Positions 18,028 to 26,663 of a DNA stretch of 64,000 bases are shown in pieces. The position numbers were made by a program, and so were the translations under genes. This stretch comes from Streptomyces sp. CB02414 (GTDB lineage: Bacteria; Actinomycetota; Actinomycetes; Streptomycetales; Streptomycetaceae). The stretch lies in contig NZ_LIPF01000001.1 of the NCBI RefSeq assembly GCF_001905385.1, forward strand, positions 1,292,765 through 1,356,764. Direction: 5' to 3'. Position 1 is the first letter of the stretch. Every line of letters starts with the position of its first letter. The notes below the pieces were generated by a model. It made no database searches. It saw nothing but the letters and a program-made list of their open reading frames with translations, and was not told where the DNA came from.

Positions 18028-19134
18028 CTACTTCTCCTGCTGCTTGCGCCAGCGAATACCGGCCTCCAGGAACCCGTCGATCTCGCCGTTGAACACGGCC
18101 TCCGGGTTGCCCACTTCGTGCTCGGTGCGCAGGTCCTTGACCATCTGGTACGGGTGCAGGACGTACGAACGCATCTGGTTGCCCCAGGAGTTGCCGCCGT
18201 CACCCTTGAGGGCGTCCATCTTGGCCTGCTCCTCCTGGCGGCGCCGCTCCAGCAGCTTGGCCTGGAGGACGTTCATGGCGGTGGCCTTGTTCTGGATCTG
18301 GGAGCGCTCGTTCTGACAGGAGACGACGATGCCGGTGGGGATGTGGGTGAGGCGCACCGCGGAGTCGGTGGTGTTCACGCCCTGGCCACCGGGGCCGGAG
18401 GACCGGTAGACGTCCACCCGCAGCTCGGACTCGTCGATCTCGATGTGGTCGGTCTGCTCGACCACGGGGAGGATTTCGACGCCCGCGAAGGAGGTCTGGC
18501 GGCGCCCCTGGTTGTCGAACGGGGAGATGCGCACCAGGCGGTGCGTGCCCTGCTCGACGGAGAGGGTGCCGTAGGCGTACGGCGACTGCACGGCGAAGGT
18601 GGTCGACTTGATGCCGGCCTCCTCCGCGTACGACGTCTCGTAGACCTCGGTCTTGTAGCCGTGCTGCTCGGCCCAGCGCAGGTACATGCGCTGAAGCTTC
18701 TCGGCGAAGTCGGCGGCGTCCACGCCACCGGCCTCCGCGCGGATGTTGACCAGCGCCTCACGGGAGTCGTACTCGCCCGAGAGGAGGGTGCGGACCTCCA
18801 TCTCGTCCAGCGCCTTCCTGACGGCCGTGAGCTCGGACTCGGCCTCCGCGCGGGTGTCCGGGTCGTCCTCCTCCTCGGCCATCTCGAACAGCACGGCGAG
18901 ATCGTCGATCCGGCCGCGCAGCGCCTCGGCCTTGCGCACCTCCGCCTGGAGGTGCGAGAGCCTGCTGGTGATCTTCTGCGCCTCGTCCGGGTTGTCCCAC
19001 AGGGACGGCGCGGCCGCCTGCTCCTCGAGCACGGCGATGTCTGCCCTCATCCTGTCGAGGTCCAGGACGGCCTCGATCGACTCCATGGTCGAGGAGAGGG
19101 ACTTCAGCTCTTCGGATACATCGACGACTGCCAC
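18028..19134 (-). CDS. prfB: Peptide chain release factor 2
   Basis: This 368-aa protein has the RF2 stop-codon recognition tripeptide SPF (204-206, [10 protein letters not shown]) and the catalytic GGQ (249-251, [10 protein letters not shown]). It reads UGA and UAA and triggers peptide release. The reading frame is unbroken, so the autoregulatory +1 frameshift of many prfB genes is absent. The start is GTG ([10 protein letters not shown]), with a 69-bp gap to pkaB upstream. Confidence 0.97.
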   Translation of the reverse strand: MAVVDVSEELKSLSSTMESIEAVLDLDRMRADIAVLEEQAAAPSLWDNPDEAQKITSRLSHLQAEVRKAEALRGRIDDLAVLFEMAEEEDDPDTRAEAESELTAVRKALDEMEVRTLLSGEYDSREALVNIRAEAGGVDAADFAEKLQRMYLRWAEQHGYKTEVYETSYAEEAGIKSTTFAVQSPYAYGTLSVEQGTHRLVRISPFDNQGRRQTSFAGVEILPVVEQTDHIEIDESELRVDVYRSSGPGGQGVNTTDSAVRLTHIPTGIVVSCQNERSQIQNKATAMNVLQAKLLERRRQEEQAKMDALKGDGGNSWGNQMRSYVLHPYQMVKDLRTEHEVGNPEAVFNGEIDGFLEAGIRWRKQQEK

Positions 19135-19203
19135 GCATCCAGCGTAACGGTTCCGTCCACCGCTCTTCGCCGGGTCGTCACGGTGAGGGCGGCGCGCCCG
19201 GCC

Positions 19204-20457
19204 TCAGGGGGAGGCCGGTGCCGAGTTCCGCGTGTCCTGGGGGCCGGTATCGCCCTCGTCGCCGCCCGTGCTCAGCCAGGTGCCGACGCCGACCGCCGCC
19301 ACCAGGGCGACCGCGCCGGCGCCCAGGGCCAGCCGGCGGCGCCGCGCGGTGGCGCGGTTGCGGGCCGAGCCGGGTCGCGGGGCGCCGGACGCGCGCGGGG
19401 CGCGGGCGGTGCCGCGGGCGCCGCCGGCCAGCTCGTCGGGGGCCGGTACACGCATGGAAGTGTGCGTGTCGCGGTTGGAGTCGGCCGGTTTCGCGCCCGG
19501 CACCAGCGGCACCGCTCCCCGGCGCCGTACCGGCTCCCCGGCGGGCGCGGCGGACCCCGGGGACGCGGTGGCCTCCTCGGGCGCCTCCGGCTCCTGCTCG
19601 GCGTCGGGCTCGTCCACGTCCAGGGGCCCCATGCCGGCCAGCATGGGCAGCAGCTCGCGCAGCCGGGCGCCCAGCTCGGAGGCGCGCAGCCGGGAGGCCG
19701 GCGCCTTGGCGAGGCACTGCACGAGCAGCTGCCACAGCTCGTCCGGGATGCCGGGCAGGGGGACGACCGACTCGGTGACGTGGCGGCGCAGTACGGCGCC
19801 GGGGTGGCCGCCGCCGAACGGGGTGAAGCCCGCGAGCAGCTCGTAGAGCACCGTGGCCAGGGCGTAGATGTCGACCGACGCGCGCGGGGGCAGACCTTCG
19901 ACGATCTCCGGTGCCAGGTAGTCGGGCGTGCCGATGATCTTCGTGGCGCGGGTGCGGCGCGGGGTGTCGATGAGCTTGGCCACGCCGAAGTCGGTCAGCA
20001 GGGCCGGGTGCGAGCCGCCCGGACCGAGCGGGCCCTGCATGTCGAGCAGCACGTTCTCGGGCTTGACGTCGCGGTGCACGACCCCGGCGGCGTGCGCGGC
20101 GGCCAGCCCGTCGGCGACGTCGGCGACGACGGCCACCGCGGCCTCGGGCGCCAGGCGCCGCTCCCGTTCCAGCCGGGTGCGCAGGTCGGTGCCGCGGACC
20201 AGGTCCATGACCAGCGCGAGGTCGTTGCCGTCGACCACCAGGTCGCGCACGGAGACGACGTGCGGGTGCTCCAGTCCGAGCAGGGCGGTGCGCTCCTGCA
20301 CGAAGCGGGAGACCAGCTCCTGGTCGGACGCCAGGTCCTCGCGCAGCAGCTTGATCGCGACGGGCCCCTCGGGTCCCTCGCCCAGCCACACCGTGCCGGC
20401 GCTGCCCCGCCCGAGGATCTGGTGGGCGGTGTACCGGCTGCCGATCTTCCGTGCCAA
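19204..20457 (-). CDS. pkaB: Membrane Ser/Thr protein kinase PkaB
   Basis: A 417-aa Hanks-type kinase, the same length I recall for S. coelicolor PkaB. The Gly-rich loop is GRGSAGTV (16-23), the ATP-binding Lys is K36 (VAIKLL), and the catalytic loop HRDVKPEN (128-135) and DFG (156-158) are intact. After a linker of about 100 residues, a single TM helix lies near 373-393, leaving only a short extracellular tail and no PASTA domain. The start is TTG with GGAGCAG upstream. It follows pkaA on the same strand (132-bp gap). Substrates are unknown from the sequence. Confidence 0.93.
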   Translation of the reverse strand: MARKIGSRYTAHQILGRGSAGTVWLGEGPEGPVAIKLLREDLASDQELVSRFVQERTALLGLEHPHVVSVRDLVVDGNDLALVMDLVRGTDLRTRLERERRLAPEAAVAVVADVADGLAAAHAAGVVHRDVKPENVLLDMQGPLGPGGSHPALLTDFGVAKLIDTPRRTRATKIIGTPDYLAPEIVEGLPPRASVDIYALATVLYELLAGFTPFGGGHPGAVLRRHVTESVVPLPGIPDELWQLLVQCLAKAPASRLRASELGARLRELLPMLAGMGPLDVDEPDAEQEPEAPEEATASPGSAAPAGEPVRRRGAVPLVPGAKPADSNRDTHTSMRVPAPDELAGGARGTARAPRASGAPRPGSARNRATARRRRLALGAGAVALVAAVGVGTWLSTGGDEGDTGPQDTRNSAPASP

Positions 20458-20589
20458 GACTGCTCCTACCGACGCGTGTTGCGCTTAAAAGTACGCGTCC
20501 GTGGAGCCGGCCTTCACCGGGGAGGCCGAAATCACCCGTGGGATGTCGACAAATCCCCAGACTCGCCGCCGGGAAGGCGCGTCGCCGGG

Positions 20590-22320
20590 TCAGCCGCCGG
20601 TCGACGTCCCGCCGCCGCCCGAGCCGCTGTCGCCGCCGAGCTCGCCGATCCAGTCGGTCGCGGTGGTGAACCAGTCGGTCAGCTGCTCCCAGTAGCCCTT
20701 GCCCGTGCCGATCCACTCCTGGAGCGGGCTCAGCTCCCAGATCAGCCAGCCGGCCACGAAGAGGATGACGAGGGTGAACAGGCATCCCTTGAGGCAGCCG
20801 AGGCCGGGGATGCGCATGGGGTTGGCGCTGCGCTGCCGGGGCGGCCGGGGCTCGCGCCGGGGCGGCTGCGGCTCGGGCGTGGGCGGCGGGGCGTAGCGCT
20901 GCGGCTGGGGTGCCTGCTGGGGCTGCTGCGGCTGCGGGTTGGCGTACCGCTGCGGCTGTTGCTGCTGCTGCGGATAGCCGTAGCCGGGCGGCGGGCCCTG
21001 CGGCGGTCCCTGGGGGGCCTGGCGGGGCGGCTGCTGCGGGCGGGAGACCTGCCGCTGGGGGCGGCGCCGCAGCGGGTCCTGGTTCGGGTCGAGGTACTGG
21101 ACCTGGGTCTGCTCGTTGCGGTCGCGGGCGGCGCGGAGCTGGTTCTGCCAGGGGTGCGGGTCCTCGGGCCCGCCGCCCTGGCCCTGCCCGGGTCCGCCCG
21201 GCTGTCCCGGCGGCACGGGCGGCATGACGGCGGTCGGGTCGGCCGCGCCGCGGTTGGGGAGTACGGCGGTGGGGTCGGCGGCGCCCGCGGGATCGCCGGT
21301 GTGCGGCAGGACGCTGGTGGCGCCGTTCGGGTCGTAGGCGCCGGGCGCGTTGTGCGGGAGCACCTGCGTGGGGTCGGCGGCGCCGGGGGCGCCCGGGACC
21401 TGCGCGGGCGCCGGGTCGGGGGCGAGGAGCGCGCCGACGTTCTCGGCGGCGCCGATCTGCGCGCTGGTCGCGTGCACGCCGATGCCCTCGGCGACGACGC
21501 GCAGACCGCGGGCGAGGTTCTCGGCGCTGGGGCGGTCGTCGGGGTTCTTGCGCAGGCAGCGCTCTATGACCGTCCACAGCGGGTCGGGGACGGTGGAGGG
21601 GCGGCGCGGCTCGGCGCTCAGGTGCTGGTGCAGCACCTCCAGGGCGGAGCCGCCGCCGAACGGGGGCCGGCCGGTGACCAGCTCGTACAGCAGGATGCCG
21701 GCGCCGTAGATGTCGACGGCGGAGGTCTGCGGGCGGCCCTCGGCGGACTCCGGCGCGACGTAGGCGGGGGTGCCGACGAACTCGTGGGTGCGGGTGAGGC
21801 CGGGTGAGTCGGCGAGGCGCGCGATGCCGAAGTCGGTGAGCATCGGGTGCATCTCGCCGCCGTCCTGCTTGAGCAGCACGTTGGCCGGCTTCAGGTCGCG
21901 GTGCACGACGCCGTCGGCGTGGCTGGCGGCGAGGGCGTCGGCGATCTGGGCGGTGAGCAGGGCCGCCGCGACCGGGGTGAAGGGCCCGTTCTCGCGCAGG
22001 TAGCGGTGCAGGTCGGGGCCCTCGACGAGGTCCATGACGAGCGCCAGCAGCTCCCCCTCGACGACCAGGTCGCGGACCCGGACGATGTTGGGGTGGGTCA
22101 GCCGCAGCAGGACGGAGCGCTCCCGCAGGAAGCGCATCACGATGTCGGGGTCGCTCGCGAGCTCCTCCTTGAGGACCTTGATCGCGACGGTCTCGCCGGG
22201 CTGTCCGGCCACGGCGGCCTCGGCGCCCGCGGTCTCGCGCTGGCGGGCACGCCAGACGGTGCCCGTGGCGCCGCGGCCGAGGGGCTCCTCGAGGAGGTAC
22301 TTGCTGCCTACCGGCCGCAC
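20590..22320 (-). CDS. pkaA: Membrane Ser/Thr protein kinase PkaA
   Basis: A 576-aa Hanks-type kinase with GRGATGTV (15-22), ATP-binding Lys K48, HRDLKPAN (140-147) and DFG (163-165). The cytoplasmic linker has four TxVL/TxVM motifs (Thr 318, 335, 351 and 363) and a Pro/Gln-rich stretch. One TM helix (about 500-520) is followed by an external tail of about 55 residues with several Trp and no PASTA domain. The start is GTG with GGGAG eight bases upstream. The linker motifs fit autophosphorylation sites read by FHA domains, and the divergent neighbour encodes an FHA protein. Confidence 0.93.
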   Translation of the reverse strand: MRPVGSKYLLEEPLGRGATGTVWRARQRETAGAEAAVAGQPGETVAIKVLKEELASDPDIVMRFLRERSVLLRLTHPNIVRVRDLVVEGELLALVMDLVEGPDLHRYLRENGPFTPVAAALLTAQIADALAASHADGVVHRDLKPANVLLKQDGGEMHPMLTDFGIARLADSPGLTRTHEFVGTPAYVAPESAEGRPQTSAVDIYGAGILLYELVTGRPPFGGGSALEVLHQHLSAEPRRPSTVPDPLWTVIERCLRKNPDDRPSAENLARGLRVVAEGIGVHATSAQIGAAENVGALLAPDPAPAQVPGAPGAADPTQVLPHNAPGAYDPNGATSVLPHTGDPAGAADPTAVLPNRGAADPTAVMPPVPPGQPGGPGQGQGGGPEDPHPWQNQLRAARDRNEQTQVQYLDPNQDPLRRRPQRQVSRPQQPPRQAPQGPPQGPPPGYGYPQQQQQPQRYANPQPQQPQQAPQPQRYAPPPTPEPQPPRREPRPPRQRSANPMRIPGLGCLKGCLFTLVILFVAGWLIWELSPLQEWIGTGKGYWEQLTDWFTTATDWIGELGGDSGSGGGGTSTGG

Positions 22321-22761
22321 GTCATGCGCTCCCTGTTGCTTGCTGGCTGTTCCGACCCACTGTAGTGCCGTGGTCCCGGCGCCGGGCTGTCGTCGTTCTG
22401 TGGGTTCCCATTGGTCCGCAGGTACGCCTTACGTTCCGCTCCCGGCCCCGTCCAGGCGGTTGTTCGCAGGAAAGACGCGCGACCCGGTCCCATGGTTGCC
22501 GAGCCCGGACGTGACCGATCTCAAGCGGACGCCGTTCGATCACCGGGACGGCACCTGTCAGGCACTTTTGCGGGCAGAGCCGACCAATCAAGATCATTTG
22601 ACGGCGGGCGGCGGGCGCGTTGTCAGTGGCAGGTGCGAGGATGCGTGCAGTACTGGCCGACGTGTTCGTGTGGCGGTGGGGGAAGTCCGCGGTGGGGGAC
22701 CGTGGTGAACGGCTTCTGTCCCCGGCGCGCGGGCGCCCGCGCGAAGGGACCGCTGACGGCG
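22321..22761. other. Divergent intergenic region between pkaA and the FHA-ATPase gene
   Basis: About 440 bp. It must contain promoters for both directions, but no clear -35/-10 pair stands out. The frame of the downstream gene stays open through it without homology-like features. An in-frame GTG at 22705 with GGGGGAC just upstream could add 19 residues to that gene. Confidence 0.45.
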
Positions 22762-25700
22762 ATGCAGATCCGGCTGACCGTCGTAGACCCGCTGGGCCCG
22801 CCTGCTCCGGAGGGGGACCGCGCCGCGAGCTGCGACGTGCTGGTCACCGCGCCGGCCGGCACCGCCCTGGCCGCGGTCGCCTCCGCGCTGGCCGCGGCGC
22901 TCCCCGGCGGCGAGGGCCCGGGCACCGGCCAGGTGGTGCTCTACGCGGGTGCGCAGCGGCTCGACGCCCAGCGCAGCACCCTGGGCGAGCCCCCGCTGAT
23001 CGACGGCGCCGTGCTCTGTCTGGGCGCCCCCGGCGAGCCCGACCCGCACACCGACCCGGCCGGTGCCCCGGCCCAGCTCCACGTGGTCGCCGGTCCCGAC
23101 GCGGGCGGCGTCCACCTGCTGCACGGCGGGCAGATCCGGCTGGGCCGCTCCGCCGACGCCGACGTGGCGCTCGACGACCCGGACGTCTCCCGGATGCACT
23201 GCGCCGTGACCGTCGCCGCCGACGGCCGCGTCTCGGTCGCCGACCTCGGCTCGACCAACGGCACCACCCTGGACGGCGCCCGCGTGGGCGACCGCCCGGT
23301 CCGCCTGACGCCGGGGGCGCTGCTGCGGATCGGCGAGTCGGCGCTGCGCCTGGTGCCGGCCCGCCCCGCGGCGGAGGTGCGGCTGGCCACGACGGCGGAC
23401 GGCGAGGGGCACGTACGGCTGCCGGGTGCGGCCGCGCCCTCGTACGACGCCGGGGACCGGGTGACTCACGCGCGCGTGGCGGACGGGGCGGGGGGACACG
23501 CCGGGGCGGACGGGTCCGCGCGCGGGGCCGGGCCAGTGCCTGATGACGCCCCTGAGGGCAGCATCCCCAGGGGCGCGGGGAACCGCGCGACCGGCCACGA
23601 CGGCGCCGCCCCCGCCGCACCACCCGTCCTCCCCGGTGCGGGCGGCACCGGACACACGTCCGGCCCCGCGCACCGGTCGCGTCCCGCCGCACCGACCCAC
23701 CACGCCCACGGCACGGCGGGGCGAGGGCCCGGTCCCGCTTCCGACGACTCCGCCCAGGTACCCGGCCAGGGCGGCGCACCGCGCATCGAGAGCCACGGCA
23801 CCGGCCCGGTCGCGGGCGGACCGCGCCCGGCCCCGCCGACGGGTGAGACGCACGGCGGCGGGTTCGGACCGGGCGCGGGCACGTCCGGGGCACCGACGTA
23901 CGGCACGGGCACGTACGGCGCGGAGCCGAGCGCCACGGACGCCTCCGTCGCCGCGCGGCGCAAGGGCACGCCCCTGCGCGGCACCGACGTCCCCCAGGGC
24001 GTGCGCAGGCGTGGCGGGCTCGGGGCCTGGGCGCGGCGGCTGGCCGGAGGACGCGGCGGGACTCAGGACGCCGACGGGCCCGGCCCGCACGCCCATGACG
24101 CCGAGGCGGCCCCCGCCGCGCCGACGACCCCGGCCCCCGGAGCCTCGAGCGCGCCGGAGGCCTGGCCGGACCCCGCCTCCCTCCTGCTGACGGCGCTCGG
24201 GCCGGGCCCCCGGCTGTGGGAGCGCGGCCCGGGCCACCCGGAGGCGCTCACCGTGCGGCTGGGTACGGCCGACCGGGTGGCGCCCGGCGGCGACGCGCCG
24301 CTGCCCGCGGTCCCGGTGACCGCCGGCCTGCGCGAGGTCGGGGCCCTCGGGCTGGCCGGCCCGCGCGGGCGGCTCGCCGGGCTGGCCCGCGTGGTGCTGG
24401 CCCAGCTCGCCGCGCTGCACTCCGCCGACGTGCTGGAGATCGTGCTGATCAGCGCCGACCGTGGCCGTCCGCTCGCGGAGCGGTCGGCCGAGTGGTCGTG
24501 GCTGGGCTGGCTGCCGCAGCTGCGCCCGGGACACGGCCAGGACTGCCGCCTGCTGCTCGCCTACGACCGGGAACAGGCCATGGCCCGCTCCCACGAGCTG
24601 CTGCGCCGCCTGGAGGACCACCTGGCGGACGTCCGGAACGGCGGCGTACACCCACCCACCGCGCCGGCCCCCGCGACCGCGATCCCCGCCCAGCCCACGG
24701 CTCCCGAGCACGACGCGCGGCACCCCGGTTCCCCGCCGCACACGGACGCGCACACCGACACGGACACCGACACGGACACCGCCCGACGGCCCTCCTGGGC
24801 ACGGCCGGACGACGGCTCCGACCCGGCGGGCGGGCGCTTCGCGGGCCCGTACACGGTGGTCGTCGTGGACGGCGACCCGGGCGGCGCCGACGTGCGGGAG
24901 GCGGTGGCGAGGCTGGCCGTGGAGGGGCCCCGGGCCGGCGTCCACGTCGTGTGCCTCGCCGAGACGGCCGCCGCCTCCCCGACGTCCCCGGTGACGGAGA
25001 CGTACGAGGCGGCCTGCGCGGTGTCCCCCGTGTTCCGGGAGTGCGGCGCCGTGGCACTGCTCAGCGGTGACGTGGCGACGGCCCTGCGGCTGCTGCGCGT
25101 GGCCCGCACCGAGGCGTCCCCGAACGGCCGGGGCGGCCCGGTCGGCCACGGCACCCTCGGCACGGTGGACGCCGTCTCCCTCGCCTGGGCCGAGCGGTTC
25201 GCGCGGGCCCTGGCGCCGCTGCGCACCGACCAGCCCGGCGGCGAGCGGCACGCGCGCGTGTCCGCACCGCTGCCCCAGGCCGCCCGCCTCCTCGACGAAC
25301 TGGGCCTCGCCCGGGCCACCCCGGCGTCCCTGATGGCACGGTGGGCGGACGCGGCCGACGACACCCAGGCCCTGGGCGGACGCGCGCACGCCGTCCTGGG
25401 CGCCGGGCCGCGCGGTCCGGTCACCGTCGACCTCGGCGCCGAGGGACCGCACCTGCTGGTCGAGGGGCCGCCCGGCAGCGGCCGCACCGAGCTGCTGCGG
25501 GCGCTGGTCGCCTCCCTCGCCTCCGCCGAACGCCCCGACCGGCTCGGGATCGTCCTGATGGACGGCCGGGACAGCGTGAGCGCGGGCGGCGGGCACGGCG
25601 AGGGCCTGCGCGTCTGCACGGACGTACCGCACGTCACGACGCACCTCACCGCCAACGACCCGGTCCGCATGCGGGAGTTCGCACAGTCCCTGAGCGCGGA

Positions 25701-26424
25701 GCTGAAACGGCGCGCCGAGCTGCTGGGCCGTTCGCACTTCGCCGAGTGGCACACCGGACGCGAGGTGTCGGGCCGGCTGATCGCCCAGCGCACCCACGCG
25801 GGCGGCACCGCGGCCGGCGCGACGGCGGAGACCGGGGACGTCGACTCCCCGCCCAGCTCCACCCTGCGCCTGCGGCCGGGCGCCGCCCGGCGCCGCGCCG
25901 CCGCCGTGCCGCCGCTCCCCCGCCTCGTCGTGGTCGTGGACGACCTGGACGCACTGGTCACTCCCCCGCTCGGCTCCCCCGGGCGGCCCGCCGCCGGGTC
26001 GGTGATGCGGGCCCTGGAGGCCGTCGCGCGGGAAGGCGAGCGACTCGGCGTGCACCTGGTCGCCGCCACCGCCCCCGGGGGCCGCACGGCCCAGACGGAG
26101 CCTTCCCTGCGCGCCACCCTGCGGGCCACCCTCGACGCACCGGCGCCGGGTCCGGACGAACCGGCGCCGGGCCGCGGCCGGTTGGCCCGCCCCGACGGCC
26201 CGGCCACGGCGTTCCAGGGCGGCCGCGTCACGGGCCGCATCCCGCGGACGGCGACCCTGCGCCCGACGGTGGTCCCGCTGGAGTGGCACCGCATGGGCGA
26301 CCCGCCCACCCGGCGTCCGGTACGCGAGCTGGGCAACGGGCCGACCGACCTGGCGCTGCTGGCCAGCGCGTTGGAGCGGGCGGCGCGGGAGGTGTCGGCA
26401 GCGGAGGTGCCCTCACTCCTGTGA
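22762..26424 (+). CDS. FHA-domain, EssC/FtsK-like ATPase
   Basis: This is a protein of about 1220 aa. An FHA domain lies at about 110-200 (IRLGRSADADV, SRMHCAV, LGSTNGT are the phosphothreonine-binding landmarks). A linker of about 280 residues, rich in Gly, Pro, His and Ala, follows. From about 470 the sequence resembles type VII secretion ATPases: a region with LARVVLAQLAALHSADVL and WLGWLPQLRPG, then an FtsK/SpoIIIE domain with Walker A GPPGSGRT (about 902-909) and Walker B LVVVVDDLD (about 1055-1063). The invariant Walker A Lys is Arg, so hydrolysis may be weak or lost. The ATG at 22762 is chosen; GTG at 22705 is possible. No ESX substrate or membrane partner gene is nearby. Confidence 0.85.
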   Translation: MQIRLTVVDPLGPPAPEGDRAASCDVLVTAPAGTALAAVASALAAALPGGEGPGTGQVVLYAGAQRLDAQRSTLGEPPLIDGAVLCLGAPGEPDPHTDPAGAPAQLHVVAGPDAGGVHLLHGGQIRLGRSADADVALDDPDVSRMHCAVTVAADGRVSVADLGSTNGTTLDGARVGDRPVRLTPGALLRIGESALRLVPARPAAEVRLATTADGEGHVRLPGAAAPSYDAGDRVTHARVADGAGGHAGADGSARGAGPVPDDAPEGSIPRGAGNRATGHDGAAPAAPPVLPGAGGTGHTSGPAHRSRPAAPTHHAHGTAGRGPGPASDDSAQVPGQGGAPRIESHGTGPVAGGPRPAPPTGETHGGGFGPGAGTSGAPTYGTGTYGAEPSATDASVAARRKGTPLRGTDVPQGVRRRGGLGAWARRLAGGRGGTQDADGPGPHAHDAEAAPAAPTTPAPGASSAPEAWPDPASLLLTALGPGPRLWERGPGHPEALTVRLGTADRVAPGGDAPLPAVPVTAGLREVGALGLAGPRGRLAGLARVVLAQLAALHSADVLEIVLISADRGRPLAERSAEWSWLGWLPQLRPGHGQDCRLLLAYDREQAMARSHELLRRLEDHLADVRNGGVHPPTAPAPATAIPAQPTAPEHDARHPGSPPHTDAHTDTDTDTDTARRPSWARPDDGSDPAGGRFAGPYTVVVVDGDPGGADVREAVARLAVEGPRAGVHVVCLAETAAASPTSPVTETYEAACAVSPVFRECGAVALLSGDVATALRLLRVARTEASPNGRGGPVGHGTLGTVDAVSLAWAERFARALAPLRTDQPGGERHARVSAPLPQAARLLDELGLARATPASLMARWADAADDTQALGGRAHAVLGAGPRGPVTVDLGAEGPHLLVEGPPGSGRTELLRALVASLASAERPDRLGIVLMDGRDSVSAGGGHGEGLRVCTDVPHVTTHLTANDPVRMREFAQSLSAELKRRAELLGRSHFAEWHTGREVSGRLIAQRTHAGGTAAGATAETGDVDSPPSSTLRLRPGAARRRAAAVPPLPRLVVVVDDLDALVTPPLGSPGRPAAGSVMRALEAVAREGERLGVHLVAATAPGGRTAQTEPSLRATLRATLDAPAPGPDEPAPGRGRLARPDGPATAFQGGRVTGRIPRTATLRPTVVPLEWHRMGDPPTRRPVRELGNGPTDLALLASALERAAREVSAAEVPSLL
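23548..23605 (+). repeat. Streptomyces dispersed repeat inside a coding sequence
   Basis: The stretch containing CCCCAGGGGCGCGGGGAAC, CGCGCGACC and GCCACGACGG resembles a short repeat found, from memory, many times between genes of Streptomyces. Here it is read in frame (PEGSIPRGAGNRATGHDG) within the disordered linker of the FHA-ATPase. Confidence 0.6.
24745..24782 (+). repeat. 12-bp tandem repeat encoding TDTD
   Basis: GACACGGACACC-type units repeat about three times and encode HTDTDTDTDTA in the FHA-ATPase, just after the EssC-like segment. It is probably a slippage-prone linker. Confidence 0.75.
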
Positions 26425-26438
26425 CGCCGGACACCTCT

Positions 26439-26508
26439 CAGCCCGTCCGGCGCTTGAGGACGAGGCCGTCCAGGCCGAAGCGGGGGCTCGGGGGCGGCAG
26501 CCCCCGGC
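26439..26508 (+). repeat. Streptomyces intergenic dispersed repeat
   Basis: The sequence with CAGCCCGTCCGGCG, TTGAGGACGAGGCC and GGGGGCGGCAGCCCCC is, from memory, one of the most frequent intergenic repeats of Streptomyces chromosomes. Its GC-rich palindromic end could act as a terminator for the FHA-ATPase gene, whose stop lies 15 bp upstream. Confidence 0.6.
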
Positions 26509-26628
26509 AAGGCCCGCACCCACGCAGGGCAACCCGGTCACGACGCGGTCACGAAACCCCGCCCCACAGCGGACGCGCTCTTGCCGCCCTCACCCCCCTG
26601 GCGTACACCAGAGCCCACGGGACAGCGC

Positions 26629-26638
26629 CGAACGTTCG
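26629..26638. promoter_or_regulatory. Candidate LacI-type operator of the sugar ABC operon
   Basis: CGAACGTTCG is a perfect palindrome with a central CG, as in LacI-family operators, 26 bp upstream of the lipoprotein start. No LacI gene is in the window, so the link is tentative. Confidence 0.35.
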
Positions 26639-26663
26639 ACGAGGAACGAAGAACGGGGCAGTG

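Noticed and set aside
18028..19134. Programmed +1 frameshift in prfB
   Set aside because: The frame is continuous from the GTG through SPF and GGQ; no in-frame early TGA is present.
17983..21807. Plus-strand open frame of about 1270 codons across prfB, pkaB and pkaA
   Set aside because: The opposite strand encodes three clear proteins with catalytic motifs; this frame is their antisense shadow.
22762..26424. A type VII (ESX) secretion locus
   Set aside because: Only one EssC-like gene is present; there are no WXG100 substrates, EccB/D/E or mycosin genes in the neighbourhood.
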